Assembly (NCBI GenBank): GCA_018806915.1
Contig: JAGKQI010000105.1
Coordinates: forward strand, 2,914,001 to 2,978,000
Source: Phytophthora colocasiae
Lineage: Eukaryota > Oomycota > Peronosporomycetes > Peronosporales > Peronosporaceae
Length of the DNA stretch: 64,000 nucleotides
Reading direction: 5' to 3'
The translations under genes and the position numbers were made by a program. The notes under the pieces are model-generated. The model did not search any database. It was not told where the DNA came from and saw only the letters and a list, made by a program, of their open reading frames with translations. Below are positions 12,180 to 23,650 of the stretch, piece after piece (positions within the stretch are counted from its first letter, which is position 1; each line of letters opens with the position of its first letter).

Positions 12180-15100
12180 CCCCACTACCAGTGCTGCTGT
12201 ACTTCCCAAATGTGTCTTCTTCAGCATATTTTGCTGACTGCTTCTCGCCCCAACCACAGTGTTCACTCAGCACAAAGGCATGAAATAGCTTGGGTGTCTT
12301 CCAGCAGGAGTTAAATATTTCCACTAGTGAGCGAGGACAATCACGCAAACGGCGGAGGTAGGACTCAGATGACACATACGGCGTTTTAGCGTTATCTTCA
12401 CCCTCTTCTTGAATTGCACTTTCCACATCCGAGATAACGAAATAAGGCTGTAACCAACGCTGGAACGATGAGGACATTGAGGGTGGAGGGAGAGCGAGTA
12501 CCACGCCGAGAGGTAGCGAAAAGTACCACTCAATAAATAGTGTTGTAAGAGTCTCTTCCGTCAAGAAGATATCTAGGTGAAGTTGTTGGAGCTCCTGTAT
12601 AAGTCCACAAAAACATATCAGGTTCGATGTGTAAATGCAGTAAAAAGATCATCCCATACCTGAACTGCGAAAACACTCGACAGCACTGGAGCAAGGATAA
12701 ATGTGAAGAGGCAGTCTTTTTGAGCACGGTTTGAGAACTTGCGGAAAATTGGCGTCTTCAGTACTCGGAAAGTGTCACGCAAGAATTCTTCCTTCGTTTC
12801 TGCAATCTCAAATAGAGATAGAATATCGCGTCGCCGGGGTAAGTCAGGGTCATTGAATGGCATTGAGAAAAACTCCATGAACTCCCACGCAGTCAGTCGA
12901 CTCGCACTATTAACCGCTTTACGCGTCTGGCCACATGACTCATCATCGAGCGCAATACCAGCCCGACGAAACAGCTCAAGCCAAGGTAGGATGCGTGGCA
13001 GTGGTCCAGAGGCATCCTCTTCAGTACTCAAACGCGAGATGATTTCTTTAGTGTTGGTCTGCATCATCGCCATAAGTGCACGTTTGCCTCGATCAAATTC
13101 CTGCATACCGAAACATATTAGCACATCCAACAAATTAAATTAGCAGCAAACCTCACGTACTGCCTGGAACCCGATAAAGGCGGATACAAGACGGCGTTGC
13201 CAAAGTAGCTTCCAGTGTAGTGACAATTCAGCTCCAGTTGGTGTCCTAGACGACATTCCATTGCTCAGAGCCTGCAATTTTACGAGTTAAGACATTTTGT
13301 ACGAGGTTGTTAATAGCGATGAACGGCATACACGTACCAACTGTAGTTTCTCCAGCGCTTTAAGCAAAAAGCGTGCGTTGAGCAAGGCCATATCTGCATT
13401 GAGCAAGACATCAAGAAGTGCTTGAATTGTTGTTGACGAAGAGAGACTCCCGATATCTTCCAAAAGCGAATCCAGCGAATCTTGTTCAAGTGTGTGAGTG
13501 GCGTCGCTACGTTTCTTTTTTACAAATGCTTGAAGACCACCGATCACTTGGTGCAGGAGGAAATTTTCTTCTTGAAGTTTGTTCTGCGTAAAATACTTCA
13601 TCAAGATAGATGCGTTGGGCAGTCCGGGCTTCAGCTCAATTAGCTCAGACACATTGTCGCTCGCTTTAGACAAAACAATACACTTTGTCCTTCTCGTGAC
13701 GGGGTCAAACTGAGTAAAGAGTTTGGCGCTGTTGCCCACAGCAAAACTAAAAACGCGAGGCCCGTATCGTGCGCGCCATACCTCAACTATACCACGCTGA
13801 GCAGAATAAATGACCAAATAGAGCCCAGGTGGTCGACGAGCACCTTCCGATCCTTGCATCCAGGCGCACTGCGCATTCCGATATCCCTTCCACATTCGAA
13901 TCACAATCATTCGTGAAGTATCCACCAGAAGAATTCGACCAAGTGTGTCTGACACAGCAGCTAACCTGCCTGTCGGACTCAATACGAGCACCCTGCAACG
14001 CCGCCGTTCATCTTCGAAAATCGATCGAGTAGTACCAACTGGGGCAGGAACATGCTCCGCTGCAGCATCAATTGCACCAGAACCAAGTTGAGTGTATTCA
14101 GCATGTCCTTCTCCTTGACCCTCTCCAGCTGGATGCTCTCCTGGACCTCGTCCCCATCCCCAACTTGTTGCAAAGCTCCATACAGCCCCTGCAGCTCTCG
14201 AAGCAATAGCTGTCGCAATGTGTGCCAAGTGGATAATAGAATTTTGGTCGTTTCCTGCTTGATAAAAGGCAAGAAATGGTGCCGATCCTGCGCTCACAAT
14301 AGTGTAGACACCAAGCCGCGAGTGTGACTGGAAGATCGTTGGTCTCACTGGTCCACACGGCACTGCAGCCACAATATCCTTTTGGTCCCGCAATGAATAC
14401 TTCCTGAACTTGCTGGCTTGGGCAGGTCCGAACACTGCTGAGTTGAGTTTACCCAGAATCTCCGAGATCTGGATAATAGCAACAGTTGAGTCCGCGTACA
14501 GCACCCAGAGCTCTCCCTCCATATCTGGATCGTTAGCCAATAGGACACTGGCTCGACGGGGTGCCACCATCGTGGCTGCATTACGATTCACATCCAGCTT
14601 CTTCACCGCCACACCATGCAGCTTTTGTTCAAAAAGGAGTTTACCCACGCGGTTGAAGATACGTAGAATGCCTGACGTGTACCCGGCGCAGAATAGCTCA
14701 CGGTCGAGCCACTTGACGTCTGCCACCTGCTCGTTCTCCTCCAGATGGATGCTCTCAGTGTCCACAATGGCGCGTAGAGTGGAAGGTGACGACTTATCAC
14801 CATTCTCAACATCTTCCTGTACACCTACAGTGTAGATTTGACGTTCAAAGCCCAACAGCAGCGTCAAGTCTTCAGCAACGTCAACATGCACACATGGATC
14901 GTCATACAATGACACAGGGACATCAGGAGCTTCAACCGAGCGTAGAGAAGAGCTGTTCACACGTAATTCTATAGCCAGTGCATCATCTGAGGCGTCTGTA
15001 GCCACTGTAGGAAGCTCCGAAGCGCCGGGAGCCGCCGTTGACGCCATGATTCTTCTCTTGTTGCGGAATGGAGAAAAAAAACTATAAGAGTGATGGTCAT

Positions 15101-15314
15101 TGCTTCACATTGGTACAGTGTACCATACATGGCTTCAACTTGGCAGAGACTTGATGAAGAACCCAGAGATGAGGGTGGAGAAGTCTACTATCGAAGGTGA
15201 TGGATCCGCGGAATGGCATAGAATCTGGTACCAGTGTGCGGACTACAGAACGCTACGCTGTGTAGTCTACACATAGCCCTATTTCTCATTGTTAATCTCG
15301 AGCGACGAACCGAG

Positions 15315-16379
15315 ATGTCACGTCGTGACGTACGTCAGACTCAAGCTTTGCTGCTGCTAGTTGAGGCATTGTTGCTTCGACTAATGCAGGCAACAGATAC
15401 AGGAGTTAACTACAACCGAAGCGTGTTCCGACGTCTAGGATCAGATGAAGACGGTGAAGGAAGTACTGGTGACGCGACATTGACGCCAGTGGAGAAGCAG
15501 CAGGAGAAGGACAGCTTGACTATACAACCGTCGATTACAGAGGACAATTCGGACAGCAGCTTTCCTACCACTTCCATTATTATCATTGCAGTGGGCTCTG
15601 TGATTTTTTTGAGTCTCGTCTTCTTCCTAGCAGTGCTTCGACGAGGAAGAACTAGCTCGGACCAAAATGACAGCTACAACGATCCACGTGAAAACTCGCG
15701 CTTTTGTATGAAGCGAACGACATTTGCTGTCGAGGATGCAAGTCGCACTGGTTTTGAAGAAGTTGACTCGAGTGGGTCAGTTGTCCCGGTGCTAGGTGGC
15801 AATATTAGCATCAACAAGTTGCGAGAAGGCTCTCAGCAGGAGCTTAAACCTTCCTGGGCTGAGGCTAGTGCGGCTACAAGTTCGTACAGTGTCGCTCCGC
15901 TTAGTAGTCGGCATACAAGGCCAGCACCGCCTATGAGGATCTACGCGCCACCTCGAGGGCGTGGGTTTACGGACAGTCATGCAACTAGTGACTATAGTCA
16001 CAGCTCGTACACGGACGACTACTCCATCGGAATGCTTGAATCGCCTGTGTCGACGGAATACAGCCTCGGTTCGGAAGGCGACGACGTGTTTTTATCTGAT
16101 GAAATTGATATTGATTCGTACCGGAGTATGGACTACACGATGCTGTCAACAACTTCTTCAGACGTTTTTGGGTCGAACCGTGTCCAGAATAATGGTGGTC
16201 ATCATGGTGGCGCGTGGAAGCAGGTATATGGCCCCAACGACACACCTCCTGGCCAGTCGCGTTTATCTACGGGTAGTCTTTTCGTGCGCAATATTGACCC
16301 GACCGATATGAGGCGAATGCGTATGGATACTCGTGGTTATGCTGGTCGAGGCCAAGTACTTCTTGACGTCGAGATATAA
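15315..16379 (+). CDS. Putative type I single-pass membrane protein
   Basis: I chose the ATG at 15315 because it starts a hydrophobic signal-peptide-like segment (QALLLLVEALLLRL) after a short basic N-terminus; an in-frame ATG at 15234 would add 27 residues. A short acidic ectodomain of about 65 residues comes next, then one strong transmembrane helix (SIIIIAVGSVIFLSLVFFLAVL) with a stop-transfer RRGR. The long cytoplasmic tail is Ser/Tyr/Asp-rich and low in complexity. The layout matches the larger protein at 53114-55477, and they may be paralogues. I know no domain or function. It converges with the IQ/WW/B-box gene; only about 86 bases separate the two stops. Confidence 0.7.
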   Translation: MSRRDVRQTQALLLLVEALLLRLMQATDTGVNYNRSVFRRLGSDEDGEGSTGDATLTPVEKQQEKDSLTIQPSITEDNSDSSFPTTSIIIIAVGSVIFLSLVFFLAVLRRGRTSSDQNDSYNDPRENSRFCMKRTTFAVEDASRTGFEEVDSSGSVVPVLGGNISINKLREGSQQELKPSWAEASAATSSYSVAPLSSRHTRPAPPMRIYAPPRGRGFTDSHATSDYSHSSYTDDYSIGMLESPVSTEYSLGSEGDDVFLSDEIDIDSYRSMDYTMLSTTSSDVFGSNRVQNNGGHHGGAWKQVYGPNDTPPGQSRLSTGSLFVRNIDPTDMRRMRMDTRGYAGRGQVLLDVEI

Positions 16380-16465
16380 CGTTTTACATATGACAAAGGG
16401 GACTCACAGGCAAGTTCTCGCTTTTATTTATCCATTCCAACGCCATGTTTTCTCCGTATGATGCT

Positions 16466-19400
16466 TTAGGCCCATCGGGACTCACCTGTGAACGAGTTGT
16501 AGTAGTAAGTTTGTCCAGAGGCTTCGTCGACCAAGGTCATCCAGCCATTATAATCTGCTGTTGGCGCTTGGTTGTAGGATTGGTCGTAAGCCTGTGATTC
16601 AAGTGCTGCCCTGGCAGCCTCCGCCTCGGCGTACTCCGTGACATACTGGTACTCGCTTGACTGGACAAAATCATCGTACGTCTGCGCATTCTCCTCTTCT
16701 TTGGTCATTTGCTTCTTCTTCCGTGCCTCCTTCTTGAACGTCGCCAGGTCAGTCCACTGATGAGTTGCCTTGTTCCCCTTGGAATGAATAATTGTGAAAC
16801 ATCCCAAGCAGTACGGATCCTCACACACAGAGCACCATCTTGTTGCCCGCATTTTCTCACACTCGATACAGCGGAGAGACCCAATGGCTTTCCACGTGTG
16901 TTTTTCACGCTTGGCGGAATGATGCAGCTTCTCGTAACAAGCATCGCAGAACACGTCCTCACACTGGGCACAGTGTCTTCTGGCATCTTCTTCCTCGCAC
17001 TCCACACACAGTTTGTCCTCATCTTCCTCTTCATCCTCTTCTTCCTGATCCTTTGAGCTGACACCCGCAATGTCAACGCTTGAGCTTCCACTCAAAGTGG
17101 GCGGCACCTTTTGTGCTACTAAAATACTCGCTATGTCATCTTCGGATGGATCGATGACCTTACCGTCCTGAAGAACTAACTTGCCGTCTGTCTTTGTGTA
17201 TCCCGTAGCAGGAGGTGCCCACAGAGCCTCACCAGTCTATGAAGCAGCAGCAAAACCATTAACTTTGCTCTCAAGTTTGCAGCAATAAGGAACGTACCTC
17301 TTGGTTGTAGTAAAACCACTTGGCCGCGTCGTCATTCCAGTATTCTGCCCACGTCCGTGCCTGAAGCAAGAACCGAGCTACCCGTTCCTGACGAAGACGC
17401 TCGACCCGATGAATAGCTTGTCTCCTGCGCGCCATCTTCTGAATCTTTGTAGCAGCCTGAGCCCTCATCCGATTCCTCTCACGCAACGCCAGCAACTTCA
17501 ACTCCGTAGATAGTCGAGCACTGAATGTCATTGAAACACGAGAATGAGTTAGTTTCTGCTCAACCAAGAGTTCAATAGCTCTACGTACCGATGTCCACGA
17601 TACACCCTTTGAATATTGATAGCTGCAGCCCGACGAACAGCTTGTCGTTGACGCTCCTCCTCACGCAGACTAGCCAGAATCTTACGAGCACGTCTACCAC
17701 GGGCCATGGTCTGAATTTTTGTTGCAGCAATATTGTGCGCTCGATCTAGCCGCCGTCGAATGAACGCAGCACGGCCAAGACGGCCACGGTATCTACGCTG
17801 AATGATCACTGCCGCCTTGGTAAGACGTTGGGTTCTCCGTCGAATAGTAACCTCACGCCGAGCTTTGCGTCCTCGGTACATCGCCTGAACTTGACTAGCA
17901 ACCAAGTGCATTTTGCGTTGTTCGTACAGTTGCTTGACATGCTTCCGTACGATATATCCTCGTCCTAGTGCTTGAATACGCGTGACCATAGCTTGACGGC
18001 GCTGATCGATTCGTTTAAGTTTGAAAAACTTGCGTGCAATCCCACCACGGAACATCCGTTGCATTTTGATCGCTGCTGCTGTCTGCTTTGCAATAAGCTT
18101 TTGCATCCTCACGAGATAAGCAAACAACCGTCCACGGTAGGCGCGCCACGAACGCTGGATGACTTGAATGGCTTGCAGTTCGAGTGTGGATCGCTCCAGA
18201 GCTTTTTCATGAACAATATCTGACCACCACTTCGTCCAAGCTTGACGCAGCTTACGTTGTGTCCAATTCGACAGAAACGTATCCAATTTCTTGCTTCCCT
18301 TGTAAAGAAGATAAGCTTGGAGCTTCTCTTGTTGTTTCGTATACGCGACTACTTGTTTCCAACGCTCCATAGCCACACCTTGCAGGTTAAACAGCAGACG
18401 GCGGAAGATACTCTCCACCTTTTCTCGCCCCCAGCGTTTAAAGTACAGTGTTGTACGCAGCTCCGACGCAGGACAGATCTTTTGTGCCCAGCAAATGTTA
18501 TCTTTCACCAGTCGCGTGAGGTGTTGAACACTGTGTAAAGCTGACTCCAGCTCCTTTCGAAGTGCACCGCCATTTTCCTCATCTCGGCCAGCTTTTTTCG
18601 CTTGAATCGAACGGTTTAAGTTCTTTCGTCTACCCACCTGCATCTGGTGTCTCTTAGTTTTGCCTTGTGGCAACCCAGGGAGTTTTTGAGACGGTTGGGT
18701 TTCCTGACGAAGTGAAGGAGATGAATTTGCCAAGGTGGTAGTCCCCTGTCCGTTGAGTTCTGCTTCGAGAGCTTCAATTTCTTCCACCGACAGTCCCAAG
18801 GTTTCACTTGCTTGCTTCCGGTCTACGTCCTCCTTGATCGTTTGTACCTCTTTAGCTGCCATCGCACTGGCCGTGCTGACTGCGCTGACAGAAGGTAGTC
18901 TGAAAACAGGAAGGACATACTGCTGTTGCTGTTGTCCAGGGGAAAATTGAGACTCCAATCCCACTTCAAATGGGGTTTCTCCTGTTGTTGTCAGCACTGG
19001 TAGCATTCCCAGCCCCGTTCGAACACTTGGAGATGCAGCTTTGCCTGGATCACGAGCTTGAGCCTTCTTGTGCCGAAGAAACGACTTCGAACATTGGTTT
19101 GGGGACAACGCCAACGTTTTCGACCGCATGGCATGATGCAGCTCATGTTGAGGTGAAAACTTCAAGCGAGCTCTATCCATTGCTAGGAAACGCTGCTCCA
19201 GATCTTCGACACTTAAAATGGTTCCTTGTCGGACATTGTCCAATGGAATAGAAAGCGTGTCAGGGTGCTGCCGTTGAAGACTCGCCACTTTGAGTCTCCA
19301 TTCGGCCTGCAACTTGGAGCGTGTGCGTTCTAACTCTTCCAAAAGTCGGAGTTCGTGGTTCGTCAGGCGGTGCAATGCATCCGAGTGCGGTGTCAAAGCT

Positions 19401-19501
19401 GTTGTTTGGATGGACTGTGATGCATGGCCATTTGTGCTAGGCTTGACTGCATGTAGTTCTGTTTTCTTCCCACCCGAGAGATTTCCACCAAACAACAGCA
19501 T
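16466..19501 (-). CDS. IQ-motif, WW and double B-box zinc finger protein
   Basis: Exons are 19501-17589, 17520-17298 and 17236-16466, giving 968 residues. The first 300 residues are mostly disordered with short helices. Next comes a run of about eight IQ motifs (for example IQRSWRAYRGR, IQALGRGYIVRK, IQTMARGRRARK), which bind calmodulin-like light chains. A WW domain follows (WAEYWNDDAAKWFYYNQ, then TGEALWAPP), split by the second intron. Two B-box-like zinc modules follow (CVECEEEDARRHCAQC and CIECEKMRATRWCSVC), then a C-terminal WW (TYYYNSFTGESRW) that ends one residue after its second Trp. It is probably a cytoskeletal or flagellar scaffold, by inference. I do not know a named orthologue. 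Confidence 0.82.
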
Positions 19502-19812
19502 GCTGTTCGTGCTGCCAGGTCTGTTTTGTATTGGTCCTGCTCATCTCGTATAAATAGGCTCAGAAGCACCACCATATCCGTTACTAAAGCCTACATGAAG
19601 ATACCACCAAGATACTTGGATCCACAAGAAACACATCACCAAAAACTCGTCCAATTGACCACGTGAATAAACCACTTAGCTTCATGAAGATTTTCCTGTG
19701 CTCCAGTCAGCTTCTCTGTCCTTCCTATCATAATACTTGCTCGAGCCAAGAGCTTTCCAGTGCGAGTGCCTATATAAAACCAGTTTGGCACGACGCACAG
19801 ACCAGTCGAACC
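19502..19812. other. Intergenic, no gene seen
   Basis: This gap should hold the promoter of the minus-strand IQ/WW/B-box gene and the 3' end of the membrane gene to its right. I see no repeats or coding signal. Confidence 0.4.
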
Positions 19813-20655
19813 TCAGAACTTGAAGTGAACCAGCATGAGCGTTGCAGCCATACTGAGGAACACGTGCGAGAGCGCGTTGTGGTTGAACTTGGTCTTGCTA
19901 GGAGCCCATACGAGGCCCTGGATGAGGCCACCCACAAGCTTGATACCGTACACGAGCAGCTCGTTGCTTGAGTGGCTCCACTCCCAGTTCCACGTCATGA
20001 AGCAGGCGATGGGGCCGAAAACCATCACGGGGATGAAGCCAGCGAAGAGGAACACCGCGTGCATGCTCACACTGGCCCAAACAGCCAGCACCACGTACAG
20101 CACAGCAGCAAGAGCGATGATGGAGTAGGCCCAGGTTTCAGGCAGGTGACGACTGGCAGCCAGTGACAGTAGTGCGAAGTTAGTGAGGATGGAGCAGGCC
20201 AGCACCACACGCCACAGAACCTCAATCATCTTGTCCACGTTAGCACGACTGAGGTTCACACCGAAGACACGTGCGGTCTTGACCAGATGCTTCTCCTGCT
20301 TGTGCGCAATGTCACGCATGGCCTCGAAAGCGACGTGGTGCAGGAGACCACCCAGAGCCGCCGAGATGCCCAACGCCATGAAGTACATAAGGTACCAGGC
20401 CAGATCTCCCTTATCTGTGGCAGCGAAGAGGCCAATGTACACGGCGAAGGCGAAGCATTGGACGGCCAGCAGATAGTCAGTGATGAAACACGCCGGCTGC
20501 GCATCCCACTCCTCGCCCGTGGTGTCTTTGTAGGCCCATAACGACCAGTTCTCGAGCTCCGCCACGGCCTGGCGACAGGCCTGAGCCACAGTCGTGGCAG
20601 CGGACGAAGCTGTAGACGCCGAGTGTTTGCGCTGCGTCAATATGTCGATGCTCAT
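19813..20655 (-). CDS. Multi-pass (about seven-helix) membrane protein
   Basis: Single exon, 280 residues. After a Ser/Ala-rich, Gln-containing N-terminus of about 50 residues there are roughly seven hydrophobic helices, among them CFITDYLLAVQCFAFAVYIG, a Gly/Ala-rich helix with LGGLLHHVAFE, and a last helix after the motif FNHNALSHVF. His residues recur at helix ends (LLHH, HNALSH), reminiscent of seven-helix hydrolase-like families such as the alkaline ceramidase/PAQR group or DUF6962, but I cannot place it firmly. No signal peptide is seen. Codon use is strongly biased to G/C third positions, as in a well-expressed housekeeping gene. Confidence 0.75.
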   Translation of the reverse strand: MSIDILTQRKHSASTASSAATTVAQACRQAVAELENWSLWAYKDTTGEEWDAQPACFITDYLLAVQCFAFAVYIGLFAATDKGDLAWYLMYFMALGISAALGGLLHHVAFEAMRDIAHKQEKHLVKTARVFGVNLSRANVDKMIEVLWRVVLACSILTNFALLSLAASRHLPETWAYSIIALAAVLYVVLAVWASVSMHAVFLFAGFIPVMVFGPIACFMTWNWEWSHSSNELLVYGIKLVGGLIQGLVWAPSKTKFNHNALSHVFLSMAATLMLVHFKF

Positions 20656-21043
20656 GGCTACGGTCTCTTTAATCTTATAACGACTGTGACTTGTGCGGTA
20701 GATTCAGAACTGGTTGAGCTTTTCCAACAAGATCAAAGAATTTTAGCCAATGAGAAAGCGAAGAGATGTATTATTCTGGGAGACACTCGCGAAGGGTGCG
20801 AGGACGATGCTTACGCGAGCTGAACTTTCAAGCAGGTTCGGGAAAACAAGCAAACACTGCTGTACGATTGACTTGTGGAGACAAATGCAAAGAGAATTGT
20901 AGACCCCCCTTGGCCACCATTTATGCTGAAATTGGTTCGGTGGTCTTTGTTATTTCGTGTATTTTACACCACAAGTTGAAGCCAGAAAAGGAATCTTCAG
21001 ATGCCGATACAGTTTTCGGCTGGAAGTTTGGATGGACACCATC
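20656..21043. other. Intergenic left flank of the gene array
   Basis: No convincing gene. From 21013 it contains a 23 bp motif beginning TTTTCGGCTGGAAG that recurs at 32215 and, in part, at 42961, each time at the edge of a membrane-gene module. Confidence 0.5.
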
Positions 21044-21129
21044 TCTCACGGTCGGATCTGTTGGTAGCACTGTAATCGGGCGAGTATCTCTCACGGTCGG
21101 ATCTGTTGGTAGCACTGTAATCGGGCGAG
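21044..21129. repeat. 43 bp tandem duplication
   Basis: Two adjacent copies (21044 and 21087) start TCTCACGGTCGGATCTG and end GGGCGAGT. A single version occurs near 43003, and diverged versions occur in all array spacers. Confidence 0.85.
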
Positions 21130-21300
21130 TTACATGTTGTGCAACGCACAACATGCCAATGCAGCGGAGAGGGACAACACGGGCGAGAAGAATTCCAAGT
21201 ATTTTTCAACTCTGTTGACAGTGCACGTCACTACCGAGTGATAATATGTATATGAGTCGTATGATAAAATTCGGCTGAAGACGAGCGGGAACCAACAGTA
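21110..21300 (-). pseudogene. Relic of an MFS transporter 3' end
   Basis: On the minus strand this stretch lines up with the last roughly 60 codons of the MFS gene at 45236-46600 (shared CAACATGCCAATGC, TTTTTCAACTC, TGGGCTGAAGA-like blocks), with indels and stops. The same relic sits at 43010-43210 downstream of the diverged copy at 43379-45139. Confidence 0.65.
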
Positions 21301-21447
21301 GAGGATAAAGGTTTTAAACCGATTTCCTCGTGGATGATCTGTCAACATACTTCTCAAGTACAGTAGAGCACGCTACAACTTCTCGGTGTTCATGTTTCAT
21401 GAAGCCACTTAAATTGGAAAGTGAAATCGGTGCCTGAACAAATGACA

Positions 21448-23214
21448 TTAGTGAATGAGTACACTCCATTGTCTGTTAGTTGACACTTTACCGTAATGTT
21501 CCAGCTCGTACTGAAGCAGAAAAACAGTGTTGAGAAATAACATTGGCTGTACCAGATAGATCTGTGTCTCCAACACAAACGCGAGTTGATACAAAGGTGA
21601 GTAGTCAAATTTCCGCTCGATAAAAATGTTGAGAAAGATAAGAGACCCGATCTCCAACAGTGCAAACACAAATATGCTCAGCGCAGCTTCCGGTCCAAAG
21701 TTGCCAGCTCCACCAGGGTAGAACACCACGTTTGGCAGATGTTCCAACGCCAATTTGAAAATCAAGTATATGAGCGGCACGATGCACTCCACATATTCGA
21801 CCAATACGAGATATTCGCAATGGAAAAGCAGCGCCAGACTTTGCTGAACGAGTGCTGTTGATCTTTTTCCCGTTGCAGCATTGTGTTTGAGCATAGCGCT
21901 GGACCAGAGAAAACGTGGTGTTGGCTTCTTCGGTATTTGTAGAAGTAGTTGTGATGATATTGCTAGTAGTAGGTGCGATGGTAGCCCTCTTTACACGAAT
22001 ACGATGGGCCCACGGTCGCTTAGGCGTTGGTGAACGAGATGAAGTATCCACATTGTCATACATATTAGTTTCACCAAGCACCCGGAGAGCTTCTTCCTGA
22101 TCTTTTGACAATGGATGGGGAAAACAAGCTCTTAGTCGTACATTTTCGAAAGAGGCGACGTGAAATGAGGTCGGATCTCGAGTTACTGCAAGGACTAACG
22201 CGATAAGATTGGAAACCTTCGGGTTGTTGGTAAAGTTTCTACGCCTAGACACACCCTTCTGAAAGCGCTCGGAAGACGCATGTCGATCTCGAAGCAATTT
22301 GAATACGACACTCGCGTTAGCGCGAACTTCTCGGAATTCAAGCAAAGATTGTCCGATATCCACCCCAATAAACAGCACCGATAGGTAGGCTGAGCCTGCG
22401 GTTGACATGCACACAGACGCAAAGAGTGTGCTGTAAAGTCAACTGTCATTGCGACAATACCAGGTATATAATCTTCCAGTGGACGAACAGCTCCAACCAC
22501 AAAACGCTTCGCCCCAAGTCTCCAGAGTGGCAATATGAAAACGACAATTCCTCTGTAAGCTACCGGTACAAACCCGTACATCACCTTGCAGAGAGGGTAA
22601 ACGTTAGAAATCGCCACAAACGCTCGAAAGTAGCTCATGTATTGCTGTAAGTTATGGTGACATGGAGCATTGGGAGAAAATGTTTGTTTTCCAAACACTA
22701 GCACAATTACCACCGGATGATAAATCCCCGCGAAGAATCCCCGATATACAGCAGCAATGGAATCGGAAAAACGGAAAGTAAATATGCCGCGACTAGGAAT
22801 CCTCCTACGTATAAGATTGAAAGCAACCAAGCCACAAGCTGCCTCCGAATAAACGTCGGGTTCATATCTGGAACGAGAGTGACCATCTGAGACGTTCCAG
22901 AGAAAGCCATAATGAATGACATTAAGGTGAGACGGATCCAGAAGACCCAGTTAGCAGCCCAACCATCCGACGGGGGTCGCAGTGGCATGCACTCGAGAAG
23001 TACGATCGTTACCAGGGGAGGCACTGGTGTCAGCACACACGGAAATAACTCGAACCCGCGAAGTGGTCTTACAATAGTGATCAAAGCTCTCGAGGCGCTC
23101 GACGGAATATGAACCTTGACGACCCACTTGGATTGCGTTCCAGCTCTCTTCTAGACGAGCAAAGGTTTGCTCAAACCATTGGAATGGCTGAGACTTTGAC
23201 GCAGGGGTTTCCAT
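21448..23214 (-). pseudogene. Membrane family, array copy 1 (at least four frameshifts)
   Basis: It starts METPASKSQPFQWF at 23214. Relative to its sisters it lacks one CA of a CA run (near 23035), one C of a five-C run (near 22735), one A of an AAAA run (near 22436) and the 8 bases that other copies have near 21903. The frame therefore breaks within the first 60 codons and again several times. The C-terminal 148 codons are open in the original frame. The family is described under 43379-45139. It is the most damaged copy, at the edge of the array. Confidence 0.9.
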
Positions 23215-23592
23215 TGCTGGGTTGTTTGTTTATTGAATGAAGACCGCGAAAGCTATCTTTTTCAACTCTTCTATCTTTACTCACTCAGTCCAATGGCTTT
23301 TACTGGGATACTGTACATGTACATGCATCATTTACGGTCGGATCTGCTGATAGATGTAGAATTTGCGCCGCAGCTGTAGTCAGGCGAGTTGTACGCAACA
23401 TGCCAACACTACAGCGAAGGCAATACACATTAAGACATTGTCGAGTCAATAGTTGCCTAGTAATAAAATGCATACGAGTCCAATGGATGACTAAAGTATT
23501 GTATTATGCACAAATTCGGTAATGCACGCATGCCACCTAGTTTGAATATTTAAGGCGAACATCCACGTTACTTTTACTTCCAGGCATCGCGT
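23215..23592. repeat. Array spacer 1 with MFS-tail relic
   Basis: It holds the copy 2 downstream region, the copy 1 promoter side and, at 23342-23406, the minus-strand remains of an MFS C-terminus. The relic reads LQLRRKFYIYQQI but has a TGA where the intact gene has CGA. Confidence 0.8.
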
Positions 23593-23650
23593 TCATGATT
23601 CATGAAGCCACTTGAATTGGAAAGTGAAATCGGTGCCTGAACAAATGACA

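Larger units (their letters stand above)
5268..15047 (-). pseudogene. RAB3GAP2: Rab3GAP non-catalytic subunit, split by a Copia element
   Basis: On the minus strand the exons are 15047-13338, 13271-13152, 13100-12660 and 12594-12180, with the last continuing at 6853-5268. Removing the Copia element and one CCCCA copy joins the last exon in frame, for 1423 residues in total (human RAB3GAP2 about 1390). The N-terminal part shows the beta-propeller-like Rab3GAP regulatory region (LFCAGYTSGILRIF, LWVLYADSTVAI); the C-terminal half is helical with an acidic loop. In animals this subunit pairs with RAB3GAP1 to act on Rab3 and as exchange factor for Rab18 at the ER. All splice sites are intact, so the insertion is the only visible lesion. 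As sequenced, translation stops a few codons into the LTR, losing about 530 C-terminal residues. Whether the other allele is whole is unknown. Confidence 0.85.

Noticed and set aside
20766..21218. 150-codon plus-strand open frame
   Set aside because: Its second half translates the 43 bp tandem duplication (repeated LTVGSVGSTVIGRV) and the antisense of an MFS relic.
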